In this document: positions 6,440-8,980 of the stretch, one piece after another
Position numbering within the stretch: position 1 is the stretch's first letter
How the letters are laid out: each line of letters starts with the position of its first letter
NCBI GenBank assembly: GCA_023137075.1
Contig: JAGLQA010000505.1
Location: 1-8,980 of the forward strand
Direction of reading: 5' to 3'
DNA length: 8,980 nt
Source: Candidatus Aminicenantota bacterium
Lineage (GTDB): Bacteria; Acidobacteriota; Aminicenantia; UBA2199
The notes under the pieces: generated by a model
What the model was told of the DNA's origin: nothing
Seen by the model: only the letters and a program-made list of their open reading frames with translations
Database searches by the model: none
Made by a program: the position numbers and the translations under genes

Positions 6440-6538
6440 ATGATAAAAAAAGAGTTCTCCGGCCCGGTTTCGCGGCAGCAGGTTTTGTTACACAGTGGTG
6501 CTTTCAGATGTTTCCGCCGCAGTATAGGGATGGTTTAA
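6440..6538 (+). CDS. Predicted 32-residue leaderless small ORF coupled to anSME
   Basis: ATG at 6440 lies 6 nt after the -10 box of the strong promoter above, and the reading frame stays open for 32 codons. Its TAA (6536-6538) shares its last A with the anSME ATG (TAATG). The product starts MIKKEFSGPVSRQQVLL and ends AFRCFRRSIGMV: basic, one Cys (residue 24), four Arg, no obvious signal peptide and no match that I recognise. It could be a leader ORF that only delivers ribosomes to anSME, a short regulatory peptide, or a substrate of the radical SAM enzyme. The same frame is open further upstream to 6338, but that part precedes the promoter. Expression is inferred from promoter spacing and the stop/start overlap. 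Confidence 0.5.
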   Translation: MIKKEFSGPVSRQQVLLHSGAFRCFRRSIGMV

Positions 6539-7686
6539 TGGTCAAAGCTTCCCGCATATTCCAGGTTTTTGCAAAACCCACCGGGCCGATCTGCAACTTA
6601 GATTGTTACTACTGTTACTACCTGAAAAAGAAACACCTCTACCCGGAGAGCGAAACCTTCCCTATGGCCGACATCCTGCTGGAAGAATACATTGTCCAGC
6701 ATATCGAAGCCTCTATCGAACCGCTGATTCGTTTTTCCTGGCACGGCGGCGAACCGACGGTATTGGGATTGGATTACTTCCGGAAAATCGTTGCCCTGCA
6801 GCAAAAGCACCTGCCCATAAACCGGCAAGTAGCCAACGGCATGCAGACCAACGGCACCCTACTCGACGAAGAGTGGTGCCGGTTTTTAGCGGCGGAGGGT
6901 TTTGCCGTGGGGCTTAGCTTAGACGGGCCGCAAAAATTGCATGACCACTACCGCCGTACCAAAGGCGGAAAGCCGACCTTCGCACAAACAATGCGCGGTT
7001 ATGAACTCCTGCGGAAACATGGGGTTGCCACCGATATCTTATGCGTGGTGAATGCCCGGAACGTTCACAACTCCACCGAGATATACCGTTTCCTCAAAGA
7101 AATCGATGCACCATATGTGAGTTTTTTGCCCTTAGTGGCACAGCGGCTGGATAGTGAAAAAGGCGTAAGCGACCGCTCCGTGCCCGCGGAAGCCTTTGGT
7201 TATTTTCTCTGTGGGATTTTCGATGAGTGGGTGGAGCGGGACGTCGGGCGGATCAAAATCCAAATTTTCGAGGAAGCAGCCAGGACTGCCTTCGGCCAAG
7301 ATCATTCGTTGTGTATTTTCCGGGAAACCTGCGGTGACATTCCCGTTATCGAACATAACGGTGATTTTTTTTCATGCGACCATTTTGTGGACGCCGAACA
7401 TCGCGTCGGGAATATTATCGATACACCTCTGGCGGAATTGTTAGAGAGCCCGGCCCAGAGAGCTTTCGGCCAGGCCAAAGCGGATACCCTGCCCCGCTTT
7501 TGCCACAAATGTGAGGTCAGGGACATGTGCAACGGCGGCTGCCCGAAGAATCGTTTTTTGCGTACAGCGGATGGTGAAGAGGGGTTAAATTACTTGTGCG
7601 CGGGTTACAAACGTTTCTTCAATCACTGCCGACCTTTCGTAAAAGAGGTGGCTGCCCAGTGGCACCGCCAAAATCGCAGCACGTAA
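6538..7686 (+). CDS. Anaerobic sulfatase-maturase-type radical SAM/SPASM enzyme
   Basis: This 382-residue protein belongs to the anSME family, which oxidises a Cys or Ser in sulfatases to formylglycine. The radical SAM cluster motif is C19-NLD-C23-YY-C26, followed by SWHGGEPTVLGLDYF (67-81), NGMQTNGTLLDEEW and GLSLDGPQKLHDHYRR. The SPASM region keeps all eight auxiliary-cluster cysteines in anSME spacing: 259, 265, 280, 322, 325, 331, 335 and 354. It also keeps Asp281 next to Cys280 (FSCDHF), equivalent to the proposed general base. I chose ATG 6538 because it has AGGGA 7 nt upstream and overlaps the preceding small ORF stop; ATG 6508 would add ten poorly conserved residues. The only sulfatase-like protein nearby lacks a Cys/Ser in the target position, so the substrate must be elsewhere. 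A maturase of another peptide is possible. Confidence 0.93.
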   Translation: MVKASRIFQVFAKPTGPICNLDCYYCYYLKKKHLYPESETFPMADILLEEYIVQHIEASIEPLIRFSWHGGEPTVLGLDYFRKIVALQQKHLPINRQVANGMQTNGTLLDEEWCRFLAAEGFAVGLSLDGPQKLHDHYRRTKGGKPTFAQTMRGYELLRKHGVATDILCVVNARNVHNSTEIYRFLKEIDAPYVSFLPLVAQRLDSEKGVSDRSVPAEAFGYFLCGIFDEWVERDVGRIKIQIFEEAARTAFGQDHSLCIFRETCGDIPVIEHNGDFFSCDHFVDAEHRVGNIIDTPLAELLESPAQRAFGQAKADTLPRFCHKCEVRDMCNGGCPKNRFLRTADGEEGLNYLCAGYKRFFNHCRPFVKEVAAQWHRQNRST

Positions 7687-7771
7687 AACACGATGTTCAA
7701 AGCCTTCGGCGACCCTGCCGGGGGCCAAACTTTTGCTGATGGGAGATCGTCGAGATGGCCCGCAGGGACTT
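7687..7771. other. Short convergent spacer between anSME and hydrolase
   Basis: 85 bp between the two stop codons. I see no gene in it. GGCCCCCGGCAGGG-like GC-rich sequence on the minus strand is not followed by a T tract, so I cannot assign a terminator for the hydrolase gene here. Confidence 0.5.
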
Positions 7772-8650
7772 CTATGGCTCCCCGCGCCGCGGGGTTTTGA
7801 GTTTTTCTTTGAAGAAGGCAATGGTTCGCTTCCAGGCCAGTTCGGCCGCCTCCTTGTGATAACGATTATCATTGGTGTCGTTGAAAAACGCATGTGCCGC
7901 CCCTTCATACATGTAAATCTTGTATTCGACGGATGCGGCCTTCAAAGCTTTTTCAAAAGCCGGAATACCCTCGTTGATCCGCTTGTCGAGGCCGCCGTAA
8001 TGACAGAGCAAAGCGGCTTTGATCTTCGCTACATCCGCTTCGTCGGGCTGCCTGCCGTAAAAAGGAACCGCTGCCGTTAAATCGGCGCAGTGTACGGCCA
8101 CCTGGTTGGTCATGGCACCACCCCAACAAAACCCCATGCAGCCGACCTTTCCCGTTGTCAACGGATTGGTTTCCAGGTATTTCACCGCTGCTACAAAGTT
8201 TTTTACAGTTGCCGGTTTATCCAACTTGCGCATGAGCGACCGCGCCTCATCTATGTCCCCCGGTGTGCCGCCAAGAGGATACAAAGCGTCGGGCGCAATC
8301 ACGACAAATCCCTCCAAAGCGACTCGCCGGGCTACGTCTTCGATATGGGGATGAAGCCCCTTGTTTTCGTGGATAACGAGGACGGCGGGGAGCTTAGCAT
8401 CTCCCTTAGGCCGGGCTAAATGCGCACGAATATCACCGGTTTCACCTGAATATTTAATATACTCCGTATGCAGGCGAGGGTCATCCTTCGCCACCACCTC
8501 GGCCCGGGCATAGTTTTTCTCCAGCAGTGGCAGCAGGGCAGCGGCAGCGACCGCGCCACCGGCGAGTTTTGTTAATTTCTTGAAGAATGCACGACGGTTT
8601 AATTGCCGGGTCGTGTATTCATCGTACAAATCGGTAATTTTTTGATCCAT
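7772..8650 (-). CDS. Tat-exported dienelactone hydrolase family protein
   Basis: This 292-residue alpha/beta hydrolase belongs to the carboxymethylenebutenolidase (dienelactone hydrolase) family. The N-terminus carries a twin-arginine signal, NRRAFFKKLTKLAGG (18-32), a hydrophobic stretch and AxA-type cleavage near YARA (47-50), so the folded enzyme is probably periplasmic. The catalytic set of the family is visible: Glu95 in VIHENKG, nucleophile Cys175 in GFCWGG, Asp222 in GGLDKRI and His253 in AAHAFFND. APDALYPLGGTPGD is also typical. True chlorocatechol-pathway enzymes are about 236 residues and cytoplasmic; no other aromatic-degradation gene is present, so the substrate is unknown and may be another ester or lactone. 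The ATG follows AAGGAGGA. The last codons lie under the plus-strand terminator hairpin of the convergent anSME gene. Confidence 0.93.
   Translation of the reverse strand: MDQKITDLYDEYTTRQLNRRAFFKKLTKLAGGAVAAAALLPLLEKNYARAEVVAKDDPRLHTEYIKYSGETGDIRAHLARPKGDAKLPAVLVIHENKGLHPHIEDVARRVALEGFVVIAPDALYPLGGTPGDIDEARSLMRKLDKPATVKNFVAAVKYLETNPLTTGKVGCMGFCWGGAMTNQVAVHCADLTAAVPFYGRQPDEADVAKIKAALLCHYGGLDKRINEGIPAFEKALKAASVEYKIYMYEGAAHAFFNDTNDNRYHKEAAELAWKRTIAFFKEKLKTPRRGEP
7780..7806 (+). terminator. Rho-independent terminator for anSME, inside the hydrolase 3' end
   Basis: CCCCGC (7780-7785), loop GCC and GCGGGG (7789-7794) form a GC-only 6-bp stem followed by TTTTGAGTTTTT on the plus strand. It lies about 94 bp after the anSME stop. 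It also encodes part of the hydrolase C-terminus (TPRRGEP). On the minus strand no T tract follows, so it should act only on plus-strand transcripts. Confidence 0.75.
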
Positions 8651-8656
8651 GATTCT

Positions 8657-8664
8657 TCCTCCTT
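8657..8664 (-). promoter_or_regulatory. Ribosome binding site of the hydrolase gene
   Basis: AAGGAGGA on the minus strand, 6 nt before the ATG at 8650. It confirms the start that includes the Tat signal. Confidence 0.85.
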
Positions 8665-8712
8665 TTTTCTTTGATCGGGTAACCGGAAAAAATACTTTTT
8701 AATCACCCCGAT

Positions 8713-8741
8713 ATTATAAAAAAGATAATATAAATTTACAA
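8713..8741 (-). promoter_or_regulatory. Sigma70-like promoter of the hydrolase gene
   Basis: On the minus strand: TTGTAA (8741-8736), a 17-nt spacer and perfect TATAAT (8718-8713). The predicted start near 8706 leaves a leader of about 55 nt carrying the SD, unlike the three leaderless promoters in this window. Confidence 0.65.
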
Positions 8742-8980
8742 TACCTGGTTTTCAAATACAGTAATTCAGAATCAGTGCCGCTGAAGGCAAGGTGAAAAAT
8801 TCAGAACGTACTTGCAAGGATTTTCAGGATTAGAGATTATACTGATTACCGGGATAATAAAAAGTTGTATGAGTGATTTTTCACTGTTCCAAGAAAATCA
8901 AAATTTCAAAGTTCCGTCCCTTGCTTTTCGGAAAACGTATCCTTTTCCACCTGCTATTTTCCGGTAATGCATCCCATATT
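8742..8980. other. AT-rich stretch without a gene I can support
   Basis: Upstream of the hydrolase promoter I find no convincing gene. From 8818 to 8855 the GATT word recurs every 7-9 nt (starts 8819, 8828, 8835, 8844, plus GAT at 8853). A small inverted repeat AGTGA-TTTT-TCACT sits at 8872-8885. On the minus strand two frames are open from the right edge: one ends at TGA 8883-8881 (tail ...RNFEILIFLEQ), one at TGA 8900-8898 (tail ...RKARDGTLKF). Either could be the last codons of a gene beyond the window, but about 30 codons are too few to decide. Confidence 0.4.

Noticed and set aside
6508..6537. Earlier in-frame ATG for anSME at 6508
   Set aside because: No SD, the extra residues (MFPPQYRDGL) do not match the family N-terminus, and the start at 6538 has both an AGGGA site and the TAATG overlap.
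7585..7908. Minus-strand open frame (107 codons) spanning the anSME/hydrolase junction
   Set aside because: It overlaps two well-supported genes in the wrong frame and has no start signal or family resemblance.
8872..8885. AGTGA-TTTT-TCACT hairpin as a terminator
   Set aside because: The stem is only 5 bp and AT-rich, and the minus-strand T run begins several bases later; too weak to call.
1..8980. CRISPR array, tRNA/rRNA genes, insertion sequences, attachment sites
   Set aside because: I saw no regularly spaced long repeats, no cloverleaf or rRNA-like sequence, no transposase motif and no flanking inverted or target-site repeats.

Overview
The window looks like chromosome of a Gram-negative, probably anaerobic or facultatively anaerobic bacterium. 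An almost complete lpxB (lipid A synthesis) implies an outer membrane. Two type II secretion/type IV pilin-like pseudopilins, a Tat-exported hydrolase and a probable lipoprotein fit the same cell plan. An oxygen-sensitive sulfatase-maturase-type radical SAM enzyme points to anoxic life. The pseudopilin pair (a GspG-like protein, then a larger one with an EEELIFRARQYV-type helix and a Gly/Arg/Glu-rich tail) and the Thr-type 'PSHASMFTG' sulfatase resemble families I associate with Acidobacteriota/Aminicenantota-like lineages. This placement is from memory of family style only and is tentative.

Layout. (1) 1-2136, minus strand: GspG-like pseudopilin, second pseudopilin and lpxB. They are packed tightly (the RBS of the second gene overlaps the stop of the first; TGATG overlap into lpxB), so they form one operon, and lpxB runs off the left edge. 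(2) 2137-2258: a divergent promoter region. (3) 2259-4152, plus strand: a sulfatase-superfamily lipoprotein whose nucleophile position is Thr, overlapping an ECF-type sigma factor with a TTG start. (4) 4132-6339, minus strand: a CopA-type Cu(I) P1B-ATPase whose 3' end overlaps the sigma factor tail-to-tail by 21 bp. (5) 6340-7686: a second divergent region with a strong promoter, a 32-codon small ORF and, coupled to it by TAATG, an anSME-like radical SAM/SPASM enzyme. (6) 7772-8650, minus strand: a Tat-exported dienelactone-hydrolase-family protein, converging on the anSME; the anSME terminator hairpin lies inside the 3' end of the hydrolase gene. (7) 8651-8980: hydrolase promoter and leader, plus non-coding or undecided sequence to the edge.

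The most striking pattern is regulatory. Three independent transcription units (pseudopilin operon, sulfatase-sigma operon, small-ORF-anSME operon) each have a sigma70-like promoter whose -10 box ends exactly 6 nt before an ATG. That would start the mRNA at or next to the A of the ATG and leave no room for a Shine-Dalgarno. In contrast, copA, the second pseudopilin and the hydrolase have textbook AGGAGG sites. The genome therefore appears to mix leaderless and SD-led translation, with internal genes relying on stop/start coupling. The second item is the conserved-looking arrangement of a leaderless 32-residue peptide directly coupled to a radical SAM/SPASM enzyme. The peptide could be a simple translational leader or, more speculatively, a substrate. 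The sulfatase-like protein in the window lacks the Cys/Ser that such a maturase would modify.

I saw no rRNA, tRNA, CRISPR array, insertion sequence or attachment site.
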